Shown: positions 34,605 to 47,515, numbered from the stretch's first letter. The stretch is 64,000 nucleotides of DNA from Eurosta solidaginis (GCF_040869045.1 NC_090319.1:15518314-15582313), one strand, 5' to 3'. Numbers and translations are program-made. The notes: generated from the letters alone by a model not told the origin.

Positions 34605-35504
34605 CTTTAATGCAGTTGCGCAATGTACGCGGTCATTGCTCTCAAGTAATAATAAAATCAATCTAATTGGCCTATATACGAAAAATTTATTCACAAAAAC
34701 AAACGTCTGTACGTCCAAACTTTCACGTTTATAAAATAGTACCTGGGCGACCGAGCTTTGCTCGGCAACATTTCGTTGTGCTGAGAAATCTTTCTAATAT
34801 TAATTGAGAAATTCCAATTATTCATTTAAAAGAAAATTATTTAAAATTAAGTCGAATCATGTGTAAGATTTTTTACGAAGATTTTTAACTTTAATGTTCT
34901 CCTTTATAGCTTTAATAGAATATGAGTAAGTAAAGTAATATTTCGTCTAACTACCCCAACCCTAAATGGCAACCCTACTCAAAACTGTCCCTATTGTAAT
35001 GCGGAGTAAAATACATTTCGTTTGATACCCATATCGGCATATCTCAAGCATTTTTTTAATTTCGAATAGGTGGCAACCCTAAATGACAACCCTACTCAAG
35101 AATGTCCCTATTGCAATGCAGGGTGAAATACGTTTCGTTTGATACCCATATCGGCATATCTCATGCTATTTTTTTAATTTCGAAAAGGTGGCAACCGTAA
35201 TTGGTAACCCTACTCAAAAATCCCCCTATTGTAATGCGGAGTGAAATACTTTTCGTTTGATGCCCATATCAGCATATCTCATGCAATGTTTTTTTTAATT
35301 TCGAATAGGCGGCAACCCTAATTGGTAACCCTACTCAAAAATCCCCCTATTGTAATGCGGAGTGAAATACCTTTCGCTTGATACCCATATCGGCATATCT
35401 CATGCAATTTTTTTAATTTCGAAACGGTGGTAACCCTAAATGACAACCCTGCTCAAAAATATCCCTATTGTAGTGCGGAGTGAAATACCTTTCGTGTGAT
35501 ACCC
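34395..35504. repeat. Inner 1.11-kb tandem duplication, copy 1 (unit 2)
   Basis: Carries the same distinguishing bases as 29311-30420, so the inner duplication is older than the outer one. Confidence 0.95.
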
Positions 35505-36935
35505 ATTATCCCGAAAACAATTCCATACTTATCGGGAGCTGGTATCCGAATGATCGTATTCATTAAAAAAAAAAAATAAAAATTTTCCGAAAATAGTCTT
35601 GAAATGACCCCAAAACAATTACGAAGTAGTCGTCAACACAGATCCGAAATTATTCAGCAAAGATCCCAAGATGTTACCGAAAGAGTACTGACACTGCGAA
35701 ATTTCCGTTGTGACCCTTTAATGCAGTTGCGCAATGTACGCGGTCATTGCTCTCAAGTAATAATAAAATCAATCTAATTGACCTATATACGAAAAATTTA
35801 TTCACAAAAACAAACGTCTGTACGTCCAAACTTTCACGTTTATAAAATAGTACTTGGGCGACCGAGCTTTGCTCGGCAACATTTCGTTGTGCTGAGAAAT
35901 CTTTCTAATATTAATTGAGAAATTCCAATTATTCATTTAAAAGAAAATTATTTAAAATTAAGTCGAATCATGTGTAAGATTTTTTACGAAGATTTTTAAC
36001 TTTAATGTTCTCCTTTATAGCTTTAATAGAATATGAGTAAGTAAAGTAATATTTCGTCTAACTACCCCAACCCTAAATGGCAACCCTACTCAAAACTGTC
36101 CCTATTGTAATGCGGAGTAAAATACATTTCGTTTGATACCCATATCGGCATATCTCAAGCATTTTTTTAATTTCGAATAGGTGGCAACCCTAAATGACAA
36201 CCCTACTCAAGAATGTCCCTATTGCAATGCAGGGTGAAATACGTTTCGTTTGATACCCATATCGGCATATCTCATGCTATTTTTTTAATTTCGAAAAGGT
36301 GGCAACCGTAATTGGTAACCCTACTCAAAAATCCCCCTATTGTAATGCGGAGTGAAATACTTTTCGTTTGATGCCCATATCAGCATATCTCATGCAATGT
36401 TTTTTTTAATTTCGAATAGGCGGCAACCCTAATTGGTAACCCTACTCAAAAATCCCCCTATTGTAATGCGGAGTGAAATACCTTTCGCTTGATACCCATA
36501 TCGGCATATCTCATGCAATTTTTTTAATTTCGAAACGGTGGTAACCCTAAATGACAACCCTGCTCAAAAATATCCCTATTGTAGTGCGGAGTGAAATACC
36601 TTTCGTGTGATACCCATATGAGCATATCTCATGCAATTTTTTTAATTTCGAAAAGGTGGCAACTCTAAATTGCAACCCTACTCAAAAATATACCTATTGT
36701 AATGCGGAGTGAAATACCTTTCGTTTTATACCCATATCGGCATATCTCATGCAATTTTTTTTAAATTTCGAATAGGTGGCAACCTTGTGAAACATTCTGA
36801 GTGACAACTCCTAGGCAGAAAGTCTTAGAAGGTGATACGTTATCTCTGTGCCAAATTCGTTTAAATCGGTTGAGCCCTTCCCGAGATCGCTCGGCTATAC
36901 AAACAAATAAGAATTGGTCGTTTAAAGTAATAAGA
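34739..36935 (-). mobile_element. Family F element, copy in duplication unit 2
   Basis: The same element as 29655-31851, carried along by the 5.08-kb duplication. Confidence 0.6.
35505..36615. repeat. Inner 1.11-kb tandem duplication, copy 2 (unit 2)
   Basis: Carries the same distinguishing bases as 30421-31531. Confidence 0.95.
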
Positions 36936-37267
36936 TATTTTAATGCATCCCGGAAACCGGTTTCGGAGATAACGAAGAAGATACAAAACCGGCCAACGAT
37001 CAATTTATTTTGGGCCTAAAATGTGGTTATCGTTAGAGGTCATAATAAGAGCTTTATCGTATGACGTATATATGTATTATATATCCGTAAGAGGAGCCTC
37101 TCTCGTCAGATAACTTTAATCGCAGAAGCACTTGATTATATAAACTAGTTTTCAAGGCTTAAGCCTTTAGTATACACAAGGTATGAAGCGAAACAAATTT
37201 CCATAAATACTTTGTCGGGTTACAATCCATAGCTCATTTCAACGATATTTACCCAGCAAAGTATTTT

Positions 37268-39445
37268 TATACTCAGTTGAGCAGAGCTCACAGAGTATAT
37301 TAAGTTTGATTGGATAACGGTTGGTTGTACATATATAAAGGAATCGAGATAGATATAGACTTCCATATATCAAAATAATCAGGATCGAAAAAAAATTTGA
37401 TTGAGCCATGTCCGTGTGTCCGTCCGTCCGTTAACACGATAACTTGAGTAAATTTTGAGGTATCTTGATGAAATTTGGTATGTAGGTTCCTGAGCACTCA
37501 TCTCAGATTGCTATTAAAATGAACGATATCGGACTATAACCACGCCCACTTTTTCGATATCGAAAATTTCGAAAAACCGAAAAAATGCGATAATTCATTA
37601 AAAAAGACAGATAAAGCGACGAAACTTGGTAGATGAGTTGAATTTATGACGCAAAATAGAAAATTAGTAAAATTTTGGACAACGGGCGTGGCACCGCCCA
37701 CTTTTAAAAGAAGGTAATTTAAAATTATTGCAAGCTGTAATTTCGCAGTCGTTGAAGATATCATGATGAAATTTGGCATGAGCGTTACCACTATTACTAT
37801 ATGTACGCTTAATAAAAATTTCCAAAATCGGAGAAGGACCACGCCCACTTTAAAAAAAAATTTTTTTAAAGTAAAATTTTAACAAAAAATTTAATATCTT
37901 TACAGTATATAAGTAAATTATGTAAACATTCACCTCCAGTAATGATATGGTGCAACAAAATACAAAAATAAAAGAAAATTTCAAAATGGGCGTGGCTCCG
38001 CCCTTTTTCATTTAATTTGTCTAGGATACTTTTAATGCCATAAGTCGAACAAAAATTAACCAATCCTTTTGAAATTTGGTAGGGGCATAGCTTTTATGAC
38101 GTTAACTCTTTTCTGTGAAAATGGGCGAAATCGCTAGATGCCACGCCCAGTTTTTATACACAGTCGTCCGTCTGTCCTTCCGCATGGCCATTAACACGAT
38201 AACTTGAGCAAAAATCGATATATCTTTACTAAACTCAGTTCACGTACTTACCTGAACTCACTTTATCTTGGTATGAAAAATGAACGAAATCCGACAACGA
38301 CCACGCCCACTTTTTCGATATCGAAAATTACGAAAAATGAAAAAAATGCCATAATTCTATACCAAATACGAAAAAAGGGATGAAACATGGTGAGGTAATT
38401 GGATTGGTTTATTGAAGCGAAATATAACTTTAGAAAAAACTTTATAAAATGGTTGTAACACCTACCATATTAAGTAGAAGAAAATGAAAAAGTTCTGCAG
38501 GGCGAAATAAAAAACCCTTAAAATCTTGGCAGGTATTACATATATAAATAAATTAGTGGTATCCAACAGATGATGTTCTGGGTCACCCTGGTCCACATTT
38601 TGGTCGATATATGGAAAACTCCCTTTTAAAACTCTCATTAATACCTTTAATTTGATACCCATATCGTACAAACTCATTCTAGAGTCACCCCTGGTCCACC
38701 TTTATGGCGATATCTCGAAAAGGCGTCCACCTATAGAACTAAGCGCCACGCCCTTTTAAAATACTCATTAACACCTTTCATTTGATACCCATATCGTACA
38801 AACATATTCTAAAGTCACCCCTGGTCCACCTTTATGGCGATATCTCGAAAAGGCGAACACCTATAAAACGAAGGCCCACTCCCTTTTAAAAGTACTCATT
38901 AACACCTTTCATTTGATACCCATATTGCACAAACAAAGTCTAGAGTCACCCCTGGTCCACCTTTATTGCGATACCTCGAAAAGGCGTCCACCTATAGAAC
39001 TAAGGCCCACTCCCTTTTAAAATACTCATTAACTCCTTTCGTTTGATGCCCATATTGTACAAACAAATTCTAGGGTCACCCCTGGTCCACCTTTGTGGCG
39101 ATATCTCGAAACGGCGTCCACCTATGGAACTAAGGCTTACTCCCTTTTAAAATACTCATTAACACCTTTCATTTAATACCCATATAGTACAAACGCATTC
39201 TAGAGTCAACCCTGATCCACCCTTATGGCTATATCTTTAAATGGCGTCCATCTAAAGAACTGTGGCCCACTCCCTCATAAAATACTCTTTAATGCCTTTC
39301 ATTTGAGACACATGTCATACAAACACATTCCAGGGTTTCCCTCGGTTCATTTTCCTACATGGTTATTTTCCCTTATGTTGTCACCATAGCTCTCAACTGA
39401 GTATGTAATGTTCGGTTACACCCGAACTTAACCTTCCTTACTTGT
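37268..39445 (+). mobile_element. Family A (Helentron-like) element, complete ends
   Basis: From TATACTCAG to ACTTGT, 2,178 bp. The 5' half is non-repetitive, with CCACGCCC blocks; from about 38575 it is an array of roughly 130-bp monomers. Then come the CTCAACTGAGTATG inverted repeat, the GTTCGGTTACACCCGAAC hairpin and the end. It lies between T runs. The 104-codon and shorter minus-strand frames in it also occur in other copies with changes, and I regard them as non-coding. Confidence 0.88.
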
Positions 39446-40377
39446 TTTTTTTTTTTTTTTGCTATGCACTCATCGCAAGCACATACTGTGTATCGCTGTC
39501 ATTCAAGTAAACTTTCAACACAATTGTACTTAGAATCATAACCGAAATACGCGTGACTTCCGTTTGAAACCATTAAATCAGTATAACCGTTTACTGCGTG
39601 AGCATATAACAGACAATAATACGAATGAGCTCGTCGTTTACATGCTAATACGAACGAGCACTGTCAGACATCAGACAGCAGCACAAAAAAAGTGCACCGA
39701 TGTATAAAGCAGAACAGCAAAGTAAGGAACAACTACAATGTCAGAGGTGCAGTTAAAGCAAATATATTCTAAGCGTTAACAAAAACCATGTCCGACATCA
39801 TTGCCTTGGGACTAAGCATTGAAAATACTGGTTTAAATCGTAAATCCTGTCACTGCGTAACGCAAATCGTATTTAAGAGGTGGAATACCCGTGAGCCATA
39901 AAACGAAGCAGCTGGGGTTGTGGGTAATTGTGAGCAATTGATATTGGCAGCTGATGAAGTAAGGTGGCATTTATGTTGGCATCTGTGATGAGTGTCACAT
40001 AAATGTACGCAGCCATTTTTAGGTTTGAATATTTTATGCTAAATATGCGCGAAAAATTTGACAGTTTAATAAATTCGTTTATGTTTTATGTATGCATACG
40101 AATAAATTTCACTTACCATTATATGTGTTTGGTGGGAGGAAGCCTTTTATATGCTAGCAGTAGTTATTATAAACTTTTATTCACTTTCACTTCGCTGTTG
40201 TCTGTAATAAAATCTTACAAGTTAAATTTGATACACTTCCCGGTGTCCGATTGAGCTGAAATTTTGCACACATATATAACTCCGATAACAATGCAATATT
40301 ACTTTGCGAGAATTCGATAAATTAATCAATAACAGAGTTATCGGTAAAGAGTTACATTCACAAGGGATAAAAGCCTA
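39446..40377. other. Unassigned sequence
   Basis: No gene or element end seen; a 15-bp T run starts it. An 83-codon frame at 40003-40254 has no known motif. Confidence 0.4.
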
Positions 40378-41205
40378 AGGCCTAAGAACGCAGGTAACTT
40401 CGCTTGTGTATGCAACAAACGTAGAAGTTAGGCTGTTATCGCTAAATGTTGCATACTTTTTGTTAATATGCCTAAATGGCGTCCACCTATAGAACTATGG
40501 CCCACTCCCTCATAAAATACTCTTTGCCTTTCATTTGATACACATGTCATACAAACACATTCCAGGGTTACCCTCGGTTCATTTTCCTACATGGTTATTT
40601 TCCCTTATGTTGTCACCATAGCTCTCAACTGAGTATGAAATGTTCGGTTACACCTGAAGTTAACCTTCCTTACTTGTTGTTGCATACTTTTCTGCGCACT
40701 TGGTTTTGTTTTACAGATCTTTGGCGATGGAACAGATTTAAATTTAAGAAAAAAGATTTTCTAAGAACAAGCTTCTATTACTTGTTAATAAAACGAATTA
40801 AAAGCAAAAAATTAAATTAAAGAAAAAAAAACCTTTTTAAAAATAAGCTTTTATTATTGGTTAATAAAATTAACTAAAAAGTAAAAAATAAATTGACTGT
40901 AAAAAAATATAACACTTTATAAGTCCATTGTAACCTTTAACGATAATTAGGCTTCTTCGTCTGCTACAAAAAAATTCCATATTGTACATAATTATATATT
41001 TTTAACATTAAAACTTTACACATAAATTATTAAATCTTACAGTTTATATCACAGTCCTAATTGTTCTACTAAAAGCGTGTTACATTGTGATAGCAAGAAA
41101 AGGAGGTCCTAAAAGTTCTTAATTATACCACCAAATTTAATTCAAAGTTAATTTTATTAACCAATAATAAAAGCTTATTTTTAAAAAAGTTTTTTTTTTT
41201 TCAAA
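40378..41205 (+). repeat. Family C inverted-repeat element, interrupted by family A fragment
   Basis: 40378-40460 and 40678-40760 are the reverse complement of 575-725; 40855-41080 matches 302-545. An inverted pair TTTTTAAAAATAAGCTTTTA (about 40830) and its complement (to about 41195) brackets 40830-41195. Non-coding. Confidence 0.65.
40461..40677 (+). mobile_element. Family A 3' fragment with 14-bp flanking duplication
   Basis: Contains only the last 200 bp of family A (from CCTAAATGGCGTCCACC to ACTTGT). TGTTGCATACTTTT stands on both sides (40447-40460 and 40678-40691), while the homologous site in reverse at 590-660 has it once. A 10-bp filler (TGTTAATATG) precedes the element part. Confidence 0.85.
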
Positions 41206-41869
41206 AAATTTTTTTTTTCTCTCTACCTGTAGGCAGAGTATGCAACGAAACACACCTTTTTAAAATGTTCAAATAAATATTTACATCAGTTTCTCCTCGC
41301 AAAAGATTGTAGCACCGAATTGATACCAAAAACTCTGAAGTTTGTAGGACACGCAAACTGATCTCAAAATGAATCAGTTTTATCTATAATTGTTTACTCT
41401 GGCATAATTTAATGAGCATATTCTACCTAGTGATAGAACGATGCGGGTACTGAGTAAGTAGTATTGATACTTTTCCAAAAAATACTCGAGTATTTCGTAC
41501 TCGATACTTTTTTCCAAATGCTGAGTAAAGTATCATTACTTTACCTCAATACTTTTCACCGATTCTTTACCAAGTGCCGATGGTCTACATGTTTAAGATC
41601 AGCAAAGTTCAGTCAATTAACACCATGGACACCAACACCACCAACACCTGAACATACAATTATATCGTCGGCGATGCGGTAAAAGCTCCGCACACAATTT
41701 GCATATGGTGGTAAAAGGAAAGTACGTGTTCATTGTCCAGAATCACTAGCCCCAACAAAATAATGAAAATATTATTTTCAATACTTTTATATTTGTCATG
41801 CAATAGAGCTTTTGTGTTCTTTTATGAAACTTTAGTGGATGGATTTAGCAGCTCTTACAGCATCGTTGA

Positions 41870-42310
41870 CGATATATTGGTATTGAAAATGGTCGATATC
41901 AGATTATATCCTCGCCCACTTTGGAAAATGGAAAAAAGGAACAATGCTTTAACAAATACTGATGAAGTGGGAGAACTTGACGAATGGATAAAAAAAGTTA
42001 CGAGGTAAAATATAAGTTTATTAAAATTTTGTAAAATGGAAGTGATGCCACTCTCATTAAACCGAAGAAAACTTAAAAGTTTTGCAAGCCGTATATCAAA
42101 ATCTATTGATATCTTTTTGCAATTTGATGGAATTTTGGTCTTGGTATTATAATAGGCCCGATCAAAAGCGGACAAGGACCACGTCCATTTTGAGAAAAAG
42201 GGGCATGCATTTTTAATCTTACAGAAATTTCCAATATATAAATATTTGGTACGTTACAATACTTACAGTAGAGATATGGTAGTACAAAATACAAAAGTTA
42301 AAAAAAGGAA
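41870..42310 (+). repeat. Decayed family A-like sequence inside the hAT-like element
   Basis: Blocks such as ATCGTTGACGATATTGG, TCGCCCACTTTGGAAAA and AAAAGTTTTGCAAGCCGTA recall the family A 5' half in order, with many changes. A 91-codon frame (41733-42008) in it is not a recognised protein. Confidence 0.45.
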
Positions 42311-42385
42311 AATCGTTATGATCGCATTCAATTTAGTTAATTTCTCTAAAAATCGTTTAGTGCCGTGCAAAAAATACTTCACGCT

Positions 42386-42450
42386 ATTTACCTCCGAGGA
42401 GATCTAGACCGAGCTTCTCTTCCAATTCGCATTGCGCTATTTTTTTTTTT
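42386..42450 (-). mobile_element. SINE tail fragment
   Basis: ACCTCCGAGGAGATCTAGAC and CGAGCTTCTCTTCCAATT are the reverse complement of the SINE body near 21730-21765, with a few changes. The head is absent. Confidence 0.6.
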
Positions 42451-42519
42451 TTATTACCTTTCTATTAAGTCGCTTTCATGTTTGTCCCCTCATATCCATA
42501 CGAATTTTTGACCCACTGA

Positions 42520-43400
42520 AAAGTCTTTTTCGGTAACTTCCCGTTGAGCTAGACACTTGATACTTAGAATATAGTTCAGATATGAGAGATATTACAATGC
42601 AAGTTAAATCCGCTAGGTGGTGCACTGATCGAAATATACAAACAATTTATTTTAAAATTAATATTTTGCGATCAACTTTTAACTAATTTCTCGGTGATCC
42701 AGAGACTTAAAGCTTAGCACATGGTTTGTGAGTTGATGGCACTACTATTCACAGAAAACAAAATGCCGCCAGGTGGCAGACGAATCGAGATAAACGAAAA
42801 TCCCTGAAAATCCCTAAAAATCCCTGAAAAAACGCAGGGCATCTTGCGATCGATTTTTAATTAACTTCGCGGTGAGCTAGAAACTTGAAACTTGGGCCGT
42901 GAGTCTGAACCCGGCGACAGTGCAATATTTGATCAAAAAAATTCGCTGGCCGGCGCATTGATCGAGATATTAAGAAATTTAGTTTTGATTTAGGAATCTT
43001 TCAATCCATTTTTATCTAACTACCCGCTGAACTAGAGACCTGAAACTTGGCACACAGTTCAAGGCTTGGTGACAATACAATATACAGAAAACAAAATTCC
43101 GCTAGGTGGCGCACTAAGTGAGATAATCCATAATCCTTGAAAAACGAGGGGAATCTTGCAATCTATTTTTGAGTTACTTCCCGATGAGCTAGAGACATGA
43201 ACCCGGTGATACTGCAATATCTTATCAAAAAAATTACGCTAGGTGGCGCATGGATCGAAATATTGAGAAAACTAGTTTTAAATTGGAAATCTTGCAATCA
43301 ATTTTTAACTAACTTCCTGGATATCTAGAGACTTGAAACCTGAAATATAGTTTAAAACTCGGTGATAGTGCAATGTTTGATCAAAAAATTTGAGCTACGT
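42520..43400 (+). repeat. About 220-bp tandem repeat, four to five diverged units
   Basis: Each unit has a GAGCTAGAGACTTGAAACTT block followed after about 70 bp by GCTAGGTGGCGCA. Diverged copies start near 42538, 42690, 42865, 43025, 43185 and 43320. A reverse-complement relative lies at 48600-48660. Confidence 0.75.
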
Positions 43401-43644
43401 AATGCACAAGTTGAACTATTTAGAAGATTAAGCCATACCTTCATGGCTAACCTCCTGAGTATTGCAGGCGTTGTAGAATTCCACCTCGTTGAAGGCCCAA
43501 CTCAATGCACGTCCTTGCACACTTTGATCTTGCTATTTTGAACAAGCAAATAAAGATAAGAATTTTCACTTAGGAATTACTTAAATTACTAATCAAAGTT
43601 GCGATTGCCTTTGGGTAGGCAGTACCAAAAAATTTAAAATAAAA

Positions 43645-44033
43645 AGATAATAAAAAAATTTTAAGCACTACCTTTATATAAATGGACAAAAAACTAGACG
43701 GAAATGTTTCCTTTAATAAAGACATACTCTTGTTGAATTTTGACTAAAAACTTTAGCAATAGCTCTTGTAAAAGAATTTTGGGATTTAAAATAATAAAGG
43801 TAGAGCGCGTGTTTAAATTTTAGATAATCAGTTAGATAATCCCAATTACATGGTTTGTCTTACATTGAAAGATTGCGCTCCAACTTTGTAGTGTTAAATC
43901 CCAAAATTCTTTTACAAGAGCTATTGTTAAAATTTTTTAGTCAAAATTCAACAAGACTATGTCTGTATTAAAGGAAAATTGCCTTCTATTTTTTGGTTCA
44001 TTTATTTAAAGGTAGTCCTTACAATTTTTTTAA
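43645..44033. repeat. Fold-back element with about 140-bp arms
   Basis: AGCTCTTGTAAAAGAATTTT (43760) recurs inverted from 43903, and the pairing extends outward to the GCACTACC/GGTAGTCC tips. Arms are roughly 43645-43790 and 43890-44033. Non-coding. Confidence 0.85.
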
Positions 44034-44060
44034 CTAATTTTTATTTATTTTCTTTACAAA

Positions 44061-44215
44061 TTGAAGGGGTAAAGGCCTGTATATGGCATTTCGGTTCCTA
44101 ACGGCATCTGCAAGGTGTATGAGTTTTCACTGGGAAGCTTTCATGAGCGAAATACACTAGGCGTGGTTGCGAAACCACTGCCGACGGGCAAGCTCGTTTG
44201 TAATTTTTTTTTTTT
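44061..44215 (-). mobile_element. SINE fragment, diverged
   Basis: On the minus strand it shares with the SINE at 21431 the blocks GTGTATTTCGCTCATGAAA, AGTGAAAACTCAT and CCTTGCAGATGCCGTT in order. The tRNA-like head is missing. Confidence 0.75.
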
Positions 44216-44550
44216 TTTTCTCTTAAAAAAAGTTTTTTTTTTAATTCCGTAAATCGATCAAAAATCGTTTAAACCATTCAATGTTCGTCACGTTTTCTTT
44301 AAATATATGTAAGAGCACACAATTAGGTATACAGTTTTCGGTTTCGTCCAAGCTTTAACTTCTTTACTTATTTTCAACTAAATTCAAATTATAAGATCTC
44401 ATTAAAAAAAAACAAGTTTTTTACTCACTCGGATCGAGTATACTCGATACTTTTTATTGAGTATGAGTTCTGGTATCGATACTTTGATCCGAGTATTTTA
44501 TTCGAGTACCGGTATCGATACTCTTTTTAAATTCTATCACTAGTTCTACC

Positions 44551-45139
44551 TTCCCTTAATTAAGTTCCCGTGTTTAGAAAACTAGCCTCGTATGCGCACT
44601 TTGCATAGAAAACATCAAACGTCGTTTGGCAGTGTGATCTATTTGGGGTCTGTCTTCTAGAGCGTTCTTATGGATCAAATAAATTATTTTATTTCAGCAT
44701 GGAATACAAGCTCGATGAATTGGACACCCAATCAATAGCATGGGGAATAGTTCGCGGGATAAAAGAAGAACAAGTTCGCACATATTTCAAAATATTCACT
44801 AATTACTCACAAACGAATTTGGTTAGGCAATTCGGTTAAAACAGCTAACAAAGAGTTGATGATTTTACGAGCTTTAGGAAAGTAGCTCACTTTAAGTTAA
44901 CCAGTTAAGTCAGGTATTAGCTGATTGGAAAGTCATGCAATGCTACCATGGTAACCACTGTAACAGACATTGTGAATTCATACAAGTGAAAAATCTTTCT
45001 ATTCCCCCATTGCCATAATAGCTGATAGGGACAACGGCTGTCGCGAATGGCCAGAGTATGGAAGAAAGGTTTATTTTTTGTTCGCGGTTATTAAATTGAA
45101 GTTCCATGAATTGCCCATTTGTATTTCGAATCAGCTTTT
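44551..45139. other. Unassigned sequence
   Basis: No recognisable gene or repeat. The 70-codon minus frame at 44943-45155 overlaps the next repeat and has no motif. Confidence 0.4.
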
Positions 45140-46090
45140 CTTTTAAATTTGGCACAGAGATAATGCATCACCTTCTAAGCCTTTCTACCTAGGTGTTGCC
45201 ACTCAGAATGTTTCACAAGGTTGCCACCTATTCGAAATTTAAAAAAAAATTGCATGAGATATGCCGATATGGGTATCAAAGGAAAGGTATTTCACTCCGC
45301 ATTACAATAGGGACATTTTTGGGTAGGGTGTCCATTTAGGGTCGCCACCTATTCGAAATTAAAAAAAAATGCCGATATGTGTATCAAACGGAAGGTATTT
45401 CACTCCGCATTACAATAGGGATATTTTTGAGTAGGGTTGCCTTTTAGGGTTGCCACCTATTCGAAATTAAAAAAAATTACATAAGATATGCCGAGATGGA
45501 TATCAAACGAAAGGTATTTCACTCCACATTACAATAGGGATATTTTTGAGTAGGATTGTCACCTTTTCGAAATTAAAAAAAATAGCATGAGATATGCCGA
45601 TATGGGTATCAAACGAAAGGAATTTCACTCTACATTGCAATAGGGACATTCTTTAGTAGGGTTGTCATTTAGGGTTGCCATCTATTCGAAATTTAAAATA
45701 AAAATGCTTGAGATATGCCGATGTGGGTATCAGACGAAAGGTATTTCACTCCGAATTACAATAGGGACATTCTTGAGTAGGGTTGCCATTTAGGGTTGGG
45801 GTAGTTAGACGAAATAGTACTTTACTTACTCGTATTCTACTAAAGCTTTAAAGGAGAACATTAAAGTCAAAAATCTTCGTAAAAAAATCATACACATGAT
45901 TCGACTTAATTTTCTTAATTTCACATACGCTAATGAAATTTAAATGCAATATAAAGGTACCGTGGCAAATTCTAGCAAAATATATTTAAATGCATATGTT
46001 TGGCAAATATGAAATGAATAATTGCAATTTCTCACAGATTACTACTAGAAAGATTTCTCACCATAGCAAAAAGATATCTCACCAGGGTAA
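45140..46090 (+). mobile_element. Family F element fragment, opposite orientation
   Basis: Reverse complement of the 29790-31770 type sequence: the CTCAGAATGTTTCACAAGGT block (45207), then six to seven satellite monomers to about 45790, then the GGTTGGGGTAGTTAGACGAA block. It is diverged and interrupted near 45920-46010. The hairpin end is missing. Confidence 0.8.
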
Positions 46091-47515
46091 TTTGCTACCG
46101 TTGAACACTAGAGCATATGTTCAATTTGAAAGCGACATCTAACCATTTAACTACTTACCAACAGATGGCGCTTAGGAAAGTAAGTTGACATTTAATTAAA
46201 CTAACTGATATTTGTCATAACTGATAGTTGTCATTCGTGAAATTATCGAGGCTGTTTACTATTGTGAACGTTTTTATCAAACAGTGGCCACTTTTATTCA
46301 CAATGGTAACATATAATTTGAAAAACTAAGCCGAAATACCTCTCAAATAGTCAAAAAATTATATGTCTAAAAAAAATTGTGAAATATAAGAAAATGTTTG
46401 TCTTTTTAGCCATTTTACATATGATTTTTTGAACTTTAAAAATTTTCTTTAAAATTACTAAAAAAATAAGAAAATTAATGTTTTCTCACCTTTGCCTGCA
46501 TCTGATTTCATGTGTCTCGAATAAAAGCTGCTTGTTTTCGGCTTTAAGCTGGATGTTATTTACTAGGAAATATAACTATGTTGGACTAAGCCTAAATTTG
46601 AAGGAGTAACCCTACAAAGAAAATATAGCGCAAAATATTTAGCACTTTGTGCAAGCTAGGCTGCACGTGAACTCTCTCATGTGATATTTACGGCAATTGT
46701 CTAACCCATACTTTACTACGTGGCCCTTGTTTAGTGGACAGCCACACAATAAAGTACATACATCATAAAACTTGAGGAGGTATGCAGATTATTAATGATC
46801 AGCATAACGGGAGTACATACATACGGAATACATATGCCCGGGCCTGAGCTTCGAAAGATCAAGGTACAGAAATGCCAGAACATACTTAACATATGTAAAC
46901 GCATGGCTAAAAATTAATGGAAGGGTTCGGATCTGCTGTTTACTGAGTAACATCAAAATAATCGCAATAAGTAATTGGCAATACTCGTGCAATGGCATAA
47001 ACATAAAATATGATCTTAGCCCTAGACATTAATTTAATGATCATCACTGTGCCGCTATCTCTTAAAACTGTCATATTATAATTAAAGTATTGATATCAAC
47101 AAACGTCTTCTTATACTCAATGCGAGAAAGATACATATACGAATGGATATGTTGCCGAAAGTGTCAAGCACATTTCTACTATCTTTGCTTAATGGATTCA
47201 AACGTTATCGCCAAAATAATAATTTGTAATATTTATCAGATTCAAACCAACGTACGTGCATGCGTTCGTACTAAACTTGCTTGAATGTACTACGTGTGTA
47301 TGAAAGATATTACATACATAATATTTTTGTATATGACACAATGCCGTAAGCTGGCTTTGAAAATAAATGTTAAAGCCAAGACAAAACATCAAAAGGATAT
47401 ACAGAAAGTAAATAGTATAATGGAGACAACTAAACGTAGGACATAAAATTGTTTCAGTATTGAGTTACTGAGAACATCGCAGTATGAAAGTAAACTGAGT
47501 GGCAGTTAAAGTATA
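46091..47515. other. Unassigned sequence
   Basis: AT-rich; no gene, RNA or element end recognised. Frames of 64-70 codons occur on both strands without motif. Confidence 0.4.

Larger units (their letters stand above)
33006..38090. repeat. 5.08-kb tandem duplication, unit 2
   Basis: Second copy of the unit starting at 27921. Homology ends at 38090, inside a family A element that continues intact to 39445 in this copy only. This shows that the duplication broke within that element and that unit 2 keeps the original right-hand flank. Confidence 0.97.
41428..44542. mobile_element. hAT-like non-autonomous element carrying other repeats
   Basis: Ends TAGTGATAGAA (41428-41438) and TTCTATCACTA (44532-44542) are perfect 11-bp inverted repeats. 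The flanks ATTCTACC (41420-41427) and GTTCTACC (44543-44550) match at 7 of 8 bases, as expected for an 8-bp hAT duplication. Subterminal CGAGTA/TACTCG motifs cluster at both ends (41485-41530; 44430-44520). No transposase remnant was seen inside. Its 3.1 kb holds decayed family A-like sequence, SINE pieces, a 220-bp tandem repeat and a fold-back element. Confidence 0.85.
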
